DNA of 63,924 nt from a virus: positions 1 through 63,924 of the IMG/VR virus record IMGVR_UViG_3300031687_000009; one strand, 5' to 3'. The notes beneath the pieces were generated by a model. The model was not told the DNA's origin, searched no databases, and saw nothing but the letters and a program-made list of their open reading frames with translations. Position 1 is the first letter of the stretch, and every line of letters starts with the position of its first letter. A program made the position numbers and the translations under genes. Shown piece by piece: positions 7,094 through 17,500 of this stretch.

Positions 7094-8062
7094 ATGGGAT
7101 TATTTGATGAGAGAATTGCGTACAAACCGTTTGAATATCCAGAGTACTATACTGAGGGATGGCTTAAACAAGCTCAAGCGTTCTGGTTACATACAGAGAT
7201 ACCTATGTCAGGTGATGTTAAAGACTGGAACGAAAAGCTTACAGACTCAGAAAAAAACTTGGTTGGAAATATTCTTTTAGGCTTTGCGCAGACAGAGTGT
7301 GCAGTATCTGATTACTGGACACAGAAAGTAGTAGGTTGGTTTCCTAAGCATGAGATAAAACAAATGGCTATGATGTTTGGTTCGCAAGAAACAATACATG
7401 CTGTTGCTTATTCTTATTTAAATGAAACATTAGGTTTAGAAGATTTTGAAGCTTTCTTACAAGATGAAGCTACAATGCAACGTTTTGATACTTTAGTAGG
7501 ATATGAAGGAACTGATAGAGTTAATATCGCAAAATCGTTGGCTGTTTTTAGTGCTTTTGCTGAAGGAGTTAGTTTATATTCTGCTTTTGCTGTGCTATAT
7601 AGCTTCCAAATGAGAAACCTTTTGAAAGGTGTAGGTCAACAAATGAAATGGAGTGTAAGAGATGAATCTCTTCACAGTAAAATGGGATGCCAATTGTTTC
7701 GGCAAATGTGTGCGGAAGATCCTAAGCTCCTAGAAGAAGTAAGAGATGATGTTGTGAATGCCGCGCAAATGATGTTAAATGCAGAAGAAAAGTATATTGA
7801 TAAAATGTTCGAACAAGGAGACATTGAAAACCTTAAATCCTATGACCTTAAACAATTCATTAGAAAACGACTCAATGAAAAACTACAAGAACTTGGTTAC
7901 TTCGACCTCGGGCAATACTTTGAATTTCACGAAGCCGCAGCAGACAACCTCGACTGGTTTTACCACCTTACAGGTGGTCATACCCATACTGACTTTTTTG
8001 CTATTAGGTCTACAGATTATTCCAAAGCTAATGAAGGTGAGGATTTTGAAGATATATGGTAG
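7094..8062 (+). CDS. nrdB: Ribonucleotide reductase class I, beta subunit
   Basis: A 322-aa diiron radical-generating subunit. Ligands and radical site line up with E. coli NrdB: Glu68 (QTEC, where E. coli has Asp84), Glu99 and His102 (SQETIH), and Tyr106 four residues later as the tyrosyl radical (Tyr122 in E. coli). The second half has FAEGVS and RDESLHSKM for the remaining Glu/Glu/His ligands. It supplies the radical to NrdA at 8438-10189 to reduce ribonucleotides for phage DNA synthesis. The order is nrdB then nrdA, with two small genes between. Codon use at 7800-7990 is unusually C-ending. Confidence 0.95.
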   Translation: MGLFDERIAYKPFEYPEYYTEGWLKQAQAFWLHTEIPMSGDVKDWNEKLTDSEKNLVGNILLGFAQTECAVSDYWTQKVVGWFPKHEIKQMAMMFGSQETIHAVAYSYLNETLGLEDFEAFLQDEATMQRFDTLVGYEGTDRVNIAKSLAVFSAFAEGVSLYSAFAVLYSFQMRNLLKGVGQQMKWSVRDESLHSKMGCQLFRQMCAEDPKLLEEVRDDVVNAAQMMLNAEEKYIDKMFEQGDIENLKSYDLKQFIRKRLNEKLQELGYFDLGQYFEFHEAAADNLDWFYHLTGGHTHTDFFAIRSTDYSKANEGEDFEDIW

Positions 8063-8329
8063 ATGGTTAAGAAAATTAATAAAATCTTTACGTCTTTAGT
8101 AAAAGATAGAAGAATAACAGCTAGAGAGCGTATAGCTCAAAGGCTAGGTTATATGGGAACAGGCTTTATAATGCTAGGTCCTTATATATTGAGTGCAGGT
8201 GATATAGGACCTATAGTTTATATAATTGGTGGTTTTATATCACTGCCTCAAGTTTGGTTAGCTAAGCAATGGAATTTAGTTGCTGTTAATTTAAACGTTA
8301 TGATTGGCTATACTGTATACCTATTATAA
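8063..8329 (+). CDS. Small membrane protein between nrdB and nrdA
   Basis: An 88-aa protein with a basic N-terminal helix (KDRRITARERIAQRLG) and two or three hydrophobic spans (YMGTGFIMLGPYIL, IGPIVYIIGGFISL, LVAVNLNVMIGYTVYLL). It starts at the nrdB stop and its stop overlaps the next ATG (TAATG). Likely an inner-membrane protein. Its position inside the RNR operon suggests co-expression; a direct link to RNR is not shown. Confidence 0.65.
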   Translation: MVKKINKIFTSLVKDRRITARERIAQRLGYMGTGFIMLGPYILSAGDIGPIVYIIGGFISLPQVWLAKQWNLVAVNLNVMIGYTVYLL

Positions 8330-8451
8330 TGGATAGACACATTATTAAATGTAGCCAATGTGATGAAACTTTTCCTGGTGGATTTGAATATAGAATACAC
8401 TGGGAAAAACATTTAGATGAATTTTTAAAAATTAAAAATGGATTGGAATAA
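8329..8451 (+). CDS. 40-aa single C2H2 zinc-finger protein
   Basis: A short gene whose ATG overlaps the upstream stop. The peptide contains Cys8, Cys11, His24 and His28, an exact C-x2-C-x12-H-x3-H spacing (KCSQCDETF ... YRIHWEKH). That is a classical C2H2 zinc finger occupying almost the whole protein. It overlaps the nrdA start by 14 nt in another frame. It could bind DNA, RNA or protein; the target is unknown. The perfect ligand spacing argues strongly that it is a real gene. Confidence 0.65.
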   Translation: MDRHIIKCSQCDETFPGGFEYRIHWEKHLDEFLKIKNGLE

Positions 8452-10189
8452 TGAATGGAAGAAAGGGATTGATTACCCTTCCTGGGGAGATACGGAAGTC
8501 TACAAAAAGACTATAGCCGGTGGATATTTATTACCAGGAGAAACGCCTAAAGAGGCGTATCAAAGAGTTTGCAAGGCTGTTGCAAGAAGATTATATAAAC
8601 CAGAATTAAGTGATAAATTTTTTGATTACATATGGAAAGGATGGCTATGTTTAGCTTCTCCTGTTCTATCTAATACTGGTACTGATAGAGGCTTACCTAT
8701 TTCTTGTTTTGGAATTGACGTTGCCGACAGTATTGCTGATATAGGTCAGAAAAACCTAGAAATGATGTTACTAGCTAAACACGGCGGGGGAGTTGGTATC
8801 GGAATTAATATGATTCGTCCTGCCGGAGCTAAAATAACAGATAATGGAACTTCAGATGGCGTTGTCCCTTTTTGCAAAATCTACGACTCAACTATACTCG
8901 CAACCAACCAAGGTTCCGTTAGAAGAGGAGCTGCATCAGTTAACATTAATATTGAACACCCTGATTTCCTCGAATGGCTTAACATCAGAGAGCCTAAAGG
9001 GGATATCAACAGGCAATCTCTTAACTTACATCAGTGTGCTGTCATTGGCGATAAGTTTATGCGAAGCCTTGAAGCGGGAGATCAAGAAGCAAGGAATAAG
9101 TGGAGTAAACTCATCCAAAAGCGTAAAGCAACTGGCGAGCCATACATCCTTTTTAAAGGAAATACGAACAAAGCTAATCCGCAAGCTTACAAAACGAACG
9201 GATTAAAAGTTCACATGACTAACATATGTAGTGAAATTACACTGCATACTGATGAGTCACATAGTTTTGTTTGCTGCTTGTCTTCATTAAACTTAGGCAA
9301 GTATGATGAATGGAAGAATACTAATTTAGTATATGATGCTACTTGGTTTTTAGATGGTGTGATGGAAGAGTTTATACAACGCGCTAAGAATATGCGAGGT
9401 TTTGAAAATGCCATAAGATCAGCTACTAAAGGTAGAGCTATTGGTCTTGGTGTATTAGGATGGCATACGCTATTGCAAAAGAGTGGAATAGCATTTGAAG
9501 GTCTTTTAGCGCAGTTTAAGACGCGTGAAATATTTTCAAAGATTAAGATAGAAACTGAGAGAGCTTCTAGGGCACTTGCGGAGACGTATGGCGAGCCCTT
9601 ATGGTGTGTAGGTACTGGAATGCGAAATACGCATTTAAGGGCTGTAGCGCCAACCGTATCAAATAGTAAATTAGCAGGTAATTTGTCACCAGGTATAGAA
9701 CCTTGGGCTGCAAATATATTTACTGATCAGTCTGCTAAAGGAACTTTTATTAGAAAAAATCATGAACTTAAGAAAATACTTAAAAAGATTGGTATTGATA
9801 CTAAGGAAACTTGGGATCAAATTCTGGAAGATGGTGGATCCATTCAAGGAATTAAAAAACTCGATGGATGGTTTTACGATCACCTCGGAAGATTAACTGA
9901 AGTATCTGAAGAAAACGAACCAGTAAAGAATGTGTTTAAAACATTTAAAGAAATTAATCAACTAGAATTAGTTGGTCAAGCTGGTATACGTCAAGATTAC
10001 ATAGATCAATCAGTTAGCTTGAACCTAGCTTTTCCTGCAGAGGCAGAGCCTAGGTGGTTAAATAAAGTTCATTTCGAAGCTTGGAAGCGAGGAATAAAAA
10101 CTTTATATTATACAAGAACAGAATCTGTTCTAAGAGGAGATATAGCTGCAAGAGCTATGGATCCTGATTGTATTTCTTGCGACGGATAA
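8438..10189 (+). CDS. nrdA: Ribonucleotide reductase class I, alpha subunit
   Basis: A 583-aa catalytic subunit, short for the family because the N-terminal ATP-cone is absent. Active-site residues are visible: Cys90 (PISCFG), Asn262/Cys264/Glu266 (TNICSEI), the redox partner cysteine near 279-280 (CCLSSLNL), the LYYTRTES radical-transfer tyrosines, and the C-terminal pair Cys578/Cys581 for reduction by glutaredoxin or thioredoxin. It reduces NDPs with NrdB. Loss of the ATP-cone implies no dATP shut-off, common in phage enzymes. A glutaredoxin-like gene lies far away at 51054-51284. Parts (about 8850-9220) use C-ending codons unlike the rest. Confidence 0.95.
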   Translation: MDWNNEWKKGIDYPSWGDTEVYKKTIAGGYLLPGETPKEAYQRVCKAVARRLYKPELSDKFFDYIWKGWLCLASPVLSNTGTDRGLPISCFGIDVADSIADIGQKNLEMMLLAKHGGGVGIGINMIRPAGAKITDNGTSDGVVPFCKIYDSTILATNQGSVRRGAASVNINIEHPDFLEWLNIREPKGDINRQSLNLHQCAVIGDKFMRSLEAGDQEARNKWSKLIQKRKATGEPYILFKGNTNKANPQAYKTNGLKVHMTNICSEITLHTDESHSFVCCLSSLNLGKYDEWKNTNLVYDATWFLDGVMEEFIQRAKNMRGFENAIRSATKGRAIGLGVLGWHTLLQKSGIAFEGLLAQFKTREIFSKIKIETERASRALAETYGEPLWCVGTGMRNTHLRAVAPTVSNSKLAGNLSPGIEPWAANIFTDQSAKGTFIRKNHELKKILKKIGIDTKETWDQILEDGGSIQGIKKLDGWFYDHLGRLTEVSEENEPVKNVFKTFKEINQLELVGQAGIRQDYIDQSVSLNLAFPAEAEPRWLNKVHFEAWKRGIKTLYYTRTESVLRGDIAARAMDPDCISCDG

Positions 10190-10206
10190 ATTAATTAAAA
10201 ATAATT

Positions 10207-10419
10207 ATGGCACAAAAATTTACATTCGCTGATGCGAAAAAAAGAATAAAAGAATTAGAAAATCAAGTTGAAGAAGCTGCTACAAAAGCAGGCAACATAA
10301 TACTTGATACATCTGATAATGTATTCACTAGTAAAGAACTAAATAAAATTAAGTTCTTAGAACTATGGTCAGTACTTGGCCCTATAATTGGTATAGTTAT
10401 AGGAGTTATTATAGGATAA
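10207..10419 (+). CDS. Small membrane-anchored protein, 70 aa
   Basis: Last gene of the rightward replication module. An N-terminal amphipathic helix or coiled coil (AKKRIKELENQVEEAATKAG) is followed by a C-terminal membrane span (LWSVLGPIIGIVIGVIIG) reaching the end of the chain. It is preceded by an A/T-rich leader and followed directly by the bidirectional terminator. Function unknown; a tail-anchored scaffold or holin-like role is possible. Confidence 0.65.
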   Translation: MAQKFTFADAKKRIKELENQVEEAATKAGNIILDTSDNVFTSKELNKIKFLELWSVLGPIIGIVIGVIIG

Positions 10420-10421
10420 TT

Positions 10422-10463
10422 AAAAGGGGGAGCTTGCCGTAATGGTTTGCTCCCCTTTTTTTA
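10422..10463. terminator. Bidirectional intrinsic terminator between convergent modules
   Basis: AAAAGGGGGAGC, then a loop of about 16 nt, then GCTCCCCTTTTTTT. The GGGGAGC/GCTCCCC stem is flanked by A-run and T-run on opposite sides, so it can terminate both the rightward replication operon and the 50 kb leftward late operon, whose last gene ends at 10464. Confidence 0.88.
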
Positions 10464-11549
10464 TTAACCTCCAAAATTGTTATTAGCTTTTCTTCTATAT
10501 TCATCTATTCTAGATGAAATACCTTGGCTATCTATCTCTCTCTGAAGATTTATGTCTTGAAGAGTTTTATTAGGATCTATATTAGGTTGAATATTATTAT
10601 CAATATAAGATTCTGATTGTCTGTATTTTGGAGAATCAAAAAAATTAGCACCACTTGCCATTCCAGTAATATTTGACATTCCATTACCTATAGTGTCAAC
10701 TGTAGCTAATTGTGGCACATCTTTAGACTGTACTCTATCTCTTTGTACTCTTCCGTCTGAAGTGTCTTTTAAAGAGGTTTCTACATCTTTTTTTGATTGA
10801 TCTTCAGATACATCTTGTTTATCCGGTACTTTATTGTTTGGTATAACTGGTGCTATAGGTATTTTGCTACCTGCTTTTTTACCAATTATTTGTTCATACT
10901 TGTCAGGTGTTTCTCTAGCCATACCTCTATCTCTGTAGCCTAAAGCAGCTGTTCCTTTATAAGGAGAAGAAGCATCAAAAGTACCGCCTTTACCATCGTC
11001 CATAGCTTGTATAGTTCCTGGTCCAGCAGCTCCTTTTGGATTTTTACGATAATAACGATCTTCTATTTTATTTAAGTTTTTATCTAGATTTTCATCACTT
11101 GATGTAAAAGCGGTTAAAGCTTGGTTTAAACGATTACGCCTGTTTTGCATAAATTCTCGCGCCTGCTCTGGACCTAATCCGCGTTTTATACCAAGTCTTG
11201 TACCTCTTTTAACTAATCTAGCTTCTTTTCTTTCTTTTCTTTTAGCAACTCTATTGGCTAGTCTTTCATTTCTAGGTGAAAGATTTCTACTGTTTGCACC
11301 AGCCTCTGTTGTTCCTTTATATTGAGAACCATCACCTGTAGTTTCAACAGTACCACTTCCTCCTTGTCTTAAATCTTTAGTAACAGTAATGTTATTACGT
11401 TCATTTTCAGTTAATAAACCACCAACATTTTTTTTACCTTTTATAGTTTTTGTAGATACTTTTTCTCCTAAAGGTCCAGTAGTTTCCATTGGAACTATTC
11501 CCCTTTCCTGAATTTGATTTACTCGTTTTACTTTATCTCTTTTAGCCAT
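10464..11549 (-). CDS. Hypothetical virion-associated protein, 361 aa
   Basis: Last gene of the late operon. It is hydrophilic and basic, with low complexity in parts. The central Arg/Lys-rich region (ERLANRVAKRKERKEARLVKRG) is followed by helices (EQAREFMQNRRNRLNQAL). The C-terminal half is disordered-looking and polar. It has no membrane span. It sits directly downstream of the giant ejection protein, so packaging with the internal virion proteins is plausible. No family recognised. Confidence 0.6.
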   Translation of the reverse strand: MAKRDKVKRVNQIQERGIVPMETTGPLGEKVSTKTIKGKKNVGGLLTENERNNITVTKDLRQGGSGTVETTGDGSQYKGTTEAGANSRNLSPRNERLANRVAKRKERKEARLVKRGTRLGIKRGLGPEQAREFMQNRRNRLNQALTAFTSSDENLDKNLNKIEDRYYRKNPKGAAGPGTIQAMDDGKGGTFDASSPYKGTAALGYRDRGMARETPDKYEQIIGKKAGSKIPIAPVIPNNKVPDKQDVSEDQSKKDVETSLKDTSDGRVQRDRVQSKDVPQLATVDTIGNGMSNITGMASGANFFDSPKYRQSESYIDNNIQPNIDPNKTLQDINLQREIDSQGISSRIDEYRRKANNNFGG

Positions 11550-11553
11550 TTTA

Positions 11554-14500
11554 TTATTTTATATTAGATCTTTCCGCATTATTTGCTGCAATTTCCCAAG
11601 GTAATTTAGTACCACCCTCTATATGCATTTTACCTTTATATTCAATTTTACCATTTACTCTAGGATATTTTTGTTTGTTATAATAAACAAAGTTATCGTC
11701 ATAATCTAATTTTCCTGATTTAATTTCTTTTTGATGATGTTTTTCATGTTTAATTACAGCTTTTTTCTGTTCAGGTGGTAAATTAGAATCAACTTCAATT
11801 GTACCATCTTTATTAGCTCTACCAGCTACTCCTTTTGGTAAAGATTTTTTTAATGGTCCAAGATCAAGATCTAGATCTAAATCTAGATCAAGACTAAGAT
11901 CTAATGCAAATTTCTTTTTTTGATTTAAACCTAATTCCCATTTACTCCAACCTAAAGCTAGAAATAATTTTTGCCAAGCTTCAGATTCTTCATTAGCCAT
12001 AGCAGATAAATTTTGAGCTTTTCTAATAACTCTATCTAAAGGAATACCACCAAATGAAGCAGCATTACCAACAATTTCCAAAGCCTTGTTGTCAGGAGAC
12101 AGTTTAAAAGGATCATTTTTAATTTCTTTTTCATTGTATTTATATATATTTCCTATTGCAACTATGTCTTTTAACTTAGTATTAAGAGGTGGTGATATAG
12201 CTGTAGCCTCTAAAGCTATTTTATATGGATTATCAATTTTACCATACTTTTCTTGTTGCTCATTAGCTTCTGCTATAACACTATATATAGCTCCAGCAAC
12301 TGCACCAGGATTACCTAGACTTTTAGCATAAGATGTTAAAGCTCTTTCAACAGATAAAATAGTTTTTTCATCCATTAATTTTTCTTTTTCATCTTCATCA
12401 TCTTCAAATGCTACTGCAAATAAAGCAGTTTGTAAAGCATTAAAAAGCATTGCTTGACCTACGGAATAATATAAAACACTCTGCAAGTCTTGTCTAACTT
12501 TATTACCTCCGCCTTCAGCTGCTGATCTTCCAGATACTACATCTTGTAGTTTTCTTTTTACAATACGAGCATATTGAAAAGGTGTATTTGCAAAAGCGTA
12601 TATAACCTTACCAATTGTACTTGATTGTATTTCAGATATTTTAGAAGGATCAGATGACTGTTGAGATTCTTCAGCTGTTTCAATCCATTTTTGCATTGCC
12701 GCTTTTTTAGCATCAGCTTCACTCATTCCACCTTCAATTAAAGTTTTTAAAGTGTTTCTATAAAAAGCTGCACCACCTAAAGCAATAGCAAAACTATCAG
12801 ACATTCTTGTTGGTAAAAATCCAAATTTAAGTATTTTGTTTAAACCTGTTACATCACCTTCAGACATTTCATCAGCTAATACATCAAACTTAGCACCTTC
12901 TCTTCTGTTTTTTAAATAATCACTGTTCCAAAGAGTATTAAAATCTTTTTTCCAGTCACTACTAAACATTGCACTTGTTGCTTGGAATATGTTATTATTA
13001 GCTTTACCTATAAAATTTAAAGAAGATAACAACTGTAAGACAGCAGATCTAGTGTTTACAAACATAGTAGTTGCTACAGCTCTATTTATCCAATTTAAAA
13101 ACGCATTTGACTGTGCATCCGTACTTACACGGTTTCTACCAGTCTTCATTCTTTGTAATGAATTTTGTAAAGCTTGTCTAAACTTTTTACCATACAAGTT
13201 TTCTATTTCTTGCATGTTATCTTTGTTAAATATATTATCTACATTTTCAGCAAAAGTTTCTAAATGTTTAGCTCTAGTTCCAGAATTAATAGAATCGTAT
13301 ATAGATTTGTTTATAGTAGTATCATTTCTCCATGTAGATTTATATTCTATAGGAAAGTTTTGTTCAATTTGATCAGCAAGAGCTTTTAACTCAGGATCAT
13401 TTTCAACTGCTGACACCAATGCATCTATGTAACTTTGTTTTTCTATATCAACTTCTACTCCGTTTTTAATCCAATTGTAAACTTTAATAGCTTGGCCCTT
13501 ACTGTAAGGTGTACCATCTACTACTTCTTTTAAATCAGATTTAAAACTTTTCATTATTTCAGCAAATTGCTTAGTCTTAGCTAATATTTCAGCTTCGGCA
13601 GCAGCAACACCTCTTGAATAAGGTTCTAATATAGTTGATTGAAAAAACTTTTTAGCTTTTAAGCCAGCTTCTCCACCAGGCAAGAAAGCATAAAGTAATC
13701 CTTTAATGTCTTCTGCATTTGGTGGTATAAACCATCTTGATGGTTTACCTAATCTACCAGTTATAGAGTTTAGTATTTTTCTAAAGTTTCTATTTAATCC
13801 TTCGCCTTGACCTTCAGCTTTTGCTTTTTCTTTTTCAATAGCTTTATTTTGAACTTCTTCTAGTTTTTTATCTAGTTCTTCAGAAGTTTTGTTTTGGTCT
13901 TCTTCAGTATAATTATCAGATTCTTTTAAAGCTTTTATTTTTTTAAGTCTAGCGGCTTCGTTTTGTGCTGCATTTTCTTTAGCTATTAATAAAGCTTTTT
14001 CTGATGGAGTTTTGCCTATTTGTACTTCACTTGTTGTTTTAGCAACAAAATCAGACCACTCTTCAAAAGTCATGATATTTTTAACTGTTGAATAAGATTT
14101 TTTAATAGCTTCTATTAAGTTTTTACTTTCTTTATAAAACTTTTCTAAAGCTTTCAAACCTTGATATTCTGGATTAATAGAAGATCTGTATTCAGGATCA
14201 ACATTTGATCTAGATTTTTTATACCATGTTTTACCTTCTGAATCTTTTAGTTTAGAGAAATTAGACAAAGGATCGCCTGAAACAACTTCTGAAACAGCAA
14301 GATCAATCATTTGATCTAAAGTTAAATCTCCAAAGTTTTTAGTAGTAGGATCAAAGCCTAGCATGTTAGCTAACTCTGTCATATACTTGCTTATGATATC
14401 TTTTATTTGAGCAAGAGTATTTTTGTTAGTTCCTAAAGCTTTAGCACCATAATCTTCTAATATTCTAGCAAATATTTCATTTTCTAATCCAAAAGTATCT

Positions 14501-17500
14501 CCATTGTTATAGTTTTCTATTAAACCAGCGTAAGCAGGATCATTTTTTATCTTATTAAAAACAACATCAAATAATCCAGTTTCTTTAACTCTAGATATTA
14601 TATTATTCCAAACTTCTGGAGCAGAATTAAAAATAACTTGATTCCATACATGACCAGATTCATGAATAGTAGTATTTAAAGCATCTTTTCCTGTTAAATC
14701 TACAAATATTTTACTAGTACCAAGTATTTGAAAACCTAAATTGTTTTTCATGGCATTATCAGCGTCATCGCCTACAACTTCTTCCTCAGCTAATACTTCT
14801 TTTATTCTAGCTTTATCAGTTACTATTTCAAAATCTTGATCACCATTTTTATTCCAATTAGCCTCTAATATAGCGGCTAGACCTTCAGCTGCTTGATCAC
14901 CTGTTTTTTCAGAATCTGCTTTTTCGTTGTATACTTTATCTTTTGCTTTTCCAATTATTCTTTCGGTAGGATCAGCTTTTTCAGTAACAACTTTTTGTTG
15001 TGCTTTTATTAAATCAGGATTAGAATTTATACCATCTAAACCTGCTCCAAAAAATTCAGCTACAGTTTGACCATTACTTAATACTATACTGTTTGCATCT
15101 ATACCACCATTAACATTGTTAACGTTTGCATTAAAATATCTAGCCCATATACTATCAGTCAACATCCATCCTTCTGGAGTTTTGCTTTTATATGAAAAAC
15201 GTCTACCATCTGGCCCGTTTCCAGCTAGTTTATCGTCATTAACATTTAACAAAGCCCCTTGAAAATAATTTTTTTCAATTAAATTAAAATTATCATTTAC
15301 TTTTCCATTTATAGCTTGTCTGAATAAAAATTTAGCTACAGCTGAAGCTGGAAGAGTGTGTTCTTCTGTAAACAAAGCTTTACCTTTAGGATTTTTAGAA
15401 TAATCAAACATTTTACCTTTAGAAGTAAATTTAACTGGAGAAGCTAATCTCATAAAATGACCTTGCCATCCTGAAGAAGACTTTAAAAGACCACCTATTA
15501 CAGCTTTTCTTTGTGCTTGAGTTGAAGGCTTATTATTATTTTCAGGATCTTTAGCAATAAAATCCTCAAATATATTAAAAATTTGTTTTAAAGCTTTTAA
15601 TTTATTTTCTTGTTGTTTTTTAAATTCAGGGTTTTTAAAGTCATTTTCTAATTTAATTTCTCTTCTTCCATTTACAATTTTATCATAACTAGTTGGTGTA
15701 AAAAGATCTTTATATAATTCAGATTCAGCAGCGAAAGGACCATTTTCAGCTATCCATGCGTCTGCATCAGGGGCTGATTTAAAAAACACATGACCTCTAC
15801 GCGTTCTAAGTAAAGAATTTTTAAACTTACCTTTTCCGTTTTTACCATATTCTGGAGGATAAGTAGAAACTTCTTCACCTTTATTGTTTATTTTTGTAAC
15901 AGCTTCAACTTCTCCTCCATTTTTAAGTTGATAAAAAACTATTCCTCCTCTCATTACTGATGAAGGATCTGTGGTTCCGTTGAATTGTCTAAAAAAGCTG
16001 GCTGGAAGTAATTTAGTTAATCCAGTTGATTTTAATAATTTTAAAAAAGTTTGTACTCTTTCTTCGTTATTTAAATTAAAATCTTCAATGCCTTCATTTT
16101 CTAATAGTTTTTTCCAATCTAATGAATTTTCAGCAAAATCTTCTTTTGTTTTTTCTAAACTTTTTTGAAATTGTTCAAATTTAAAAGCAGCTATAGTATT
16201 TTCAAAACTTTGGTTATTTAATTTGCTTTTAGCTATAATAATAGTTTTTTCTGAACTAACATCTTTATTTGCAGCTTTATTTATTTCACTAGCTTCAATT
16301 GGATTAGCTAACAAATATTCAGCTCTAACATCTTCTGCTATTTGAGTTGACACAGCTTCCGCTAAAGCGGCTTTTCTATCGCTAATAACTGATTTTCTGC
16401 TTTTTCTATCTAATGGTATATCTTTTCCTTCATAGTAATCTACAAACTCAGATCTAGTAGGAGCAAACATTGACCATTGTTTAGATATTCCAGTTCCTTT
16501 TTGTCCAGCTTTTTGAGCTAAAAAAGCAGTTGCTAAAGGTTTATAATTTCTATTTAAATAATTAGAAAAATCTTCTTTGGTTTTTGTGTTTTTGCCAAAT
16601 TCTGCTTTTATGTCTTTTACTAATTGGCCATCATATATGCTATCTATAGCTTGTTTAGAAAGAGCTTGCCTTTTCTTAGCGGTTAATTCTTTATTTTTCT
16701 GTAATTCATTTACGGCTTTTTGTAATCCAACTGGTATAATTTTTTTAGCTTTATCAATTATAGCCATCGGAAGCTTAAGTTGATCTGCTAAAAATTTAGA
16801 ACCAATTTTTACTTCAAAGTCATTTTCTTCTTCAACTAATAAATTAGCTGCTTCTGTAGAGTTAAAATCTACATTATTATCTTGAGATAGTACTTTGGTT
16901 GCAGCTCTTTCAACTCTTTTATTTAATTGCTGAGCTATATATGCTGCTATTGGAACACCAGATTCTGGTTTATAAGTTTCTACTAATCTAGCGACACCTT
17001 CAGGGCCATATCTTAATTCACTAGCTAAAGCATCAACATCACCATCATATCGTCTAAACTGAGGCACAGAGTTCAGCTTTTTTATAGCTACACTTCTTAT
17101 TGTACCTTCTTGGGTTTCAACAATGCTATTTAAAGCCTTAACGCCATTAGCATCGTATAGCGATTGAGCTTGTTCAGATAAAACAATACTGTCTTCAGCT
17201 ACTATGCCATCTATAGTTTGTACAGCTTGCTCTGCTTTAACTATTTTTGAATTTATTTCAGATTCTAAATCCGGGTCACCATTCACTATAGCTCTATCTA
17301 AATCATTATATAAATCTACAAGTCTTAAAGATTCATCTTCTCTAAATTGTTGAGTTTTAGATTTTGGTTGTATTCTTGTTTTAGATGCGTTACTTATAGT
17401 GCTTAATTCTTCTTGTTTAGTTGTAAATTGTTCTTCATACGTTTTAACAGCTGCATTTCTTTGCTCTGTGTTTATTACACCATCAGCTAGTTTTTTATCT

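Noticed and set aside
12086-13372. Plus-strand frames within the giant gene region
   Set aside because: All are antisense shadows of the 2459-aa gene and lack starts with leaders or plausible composition.
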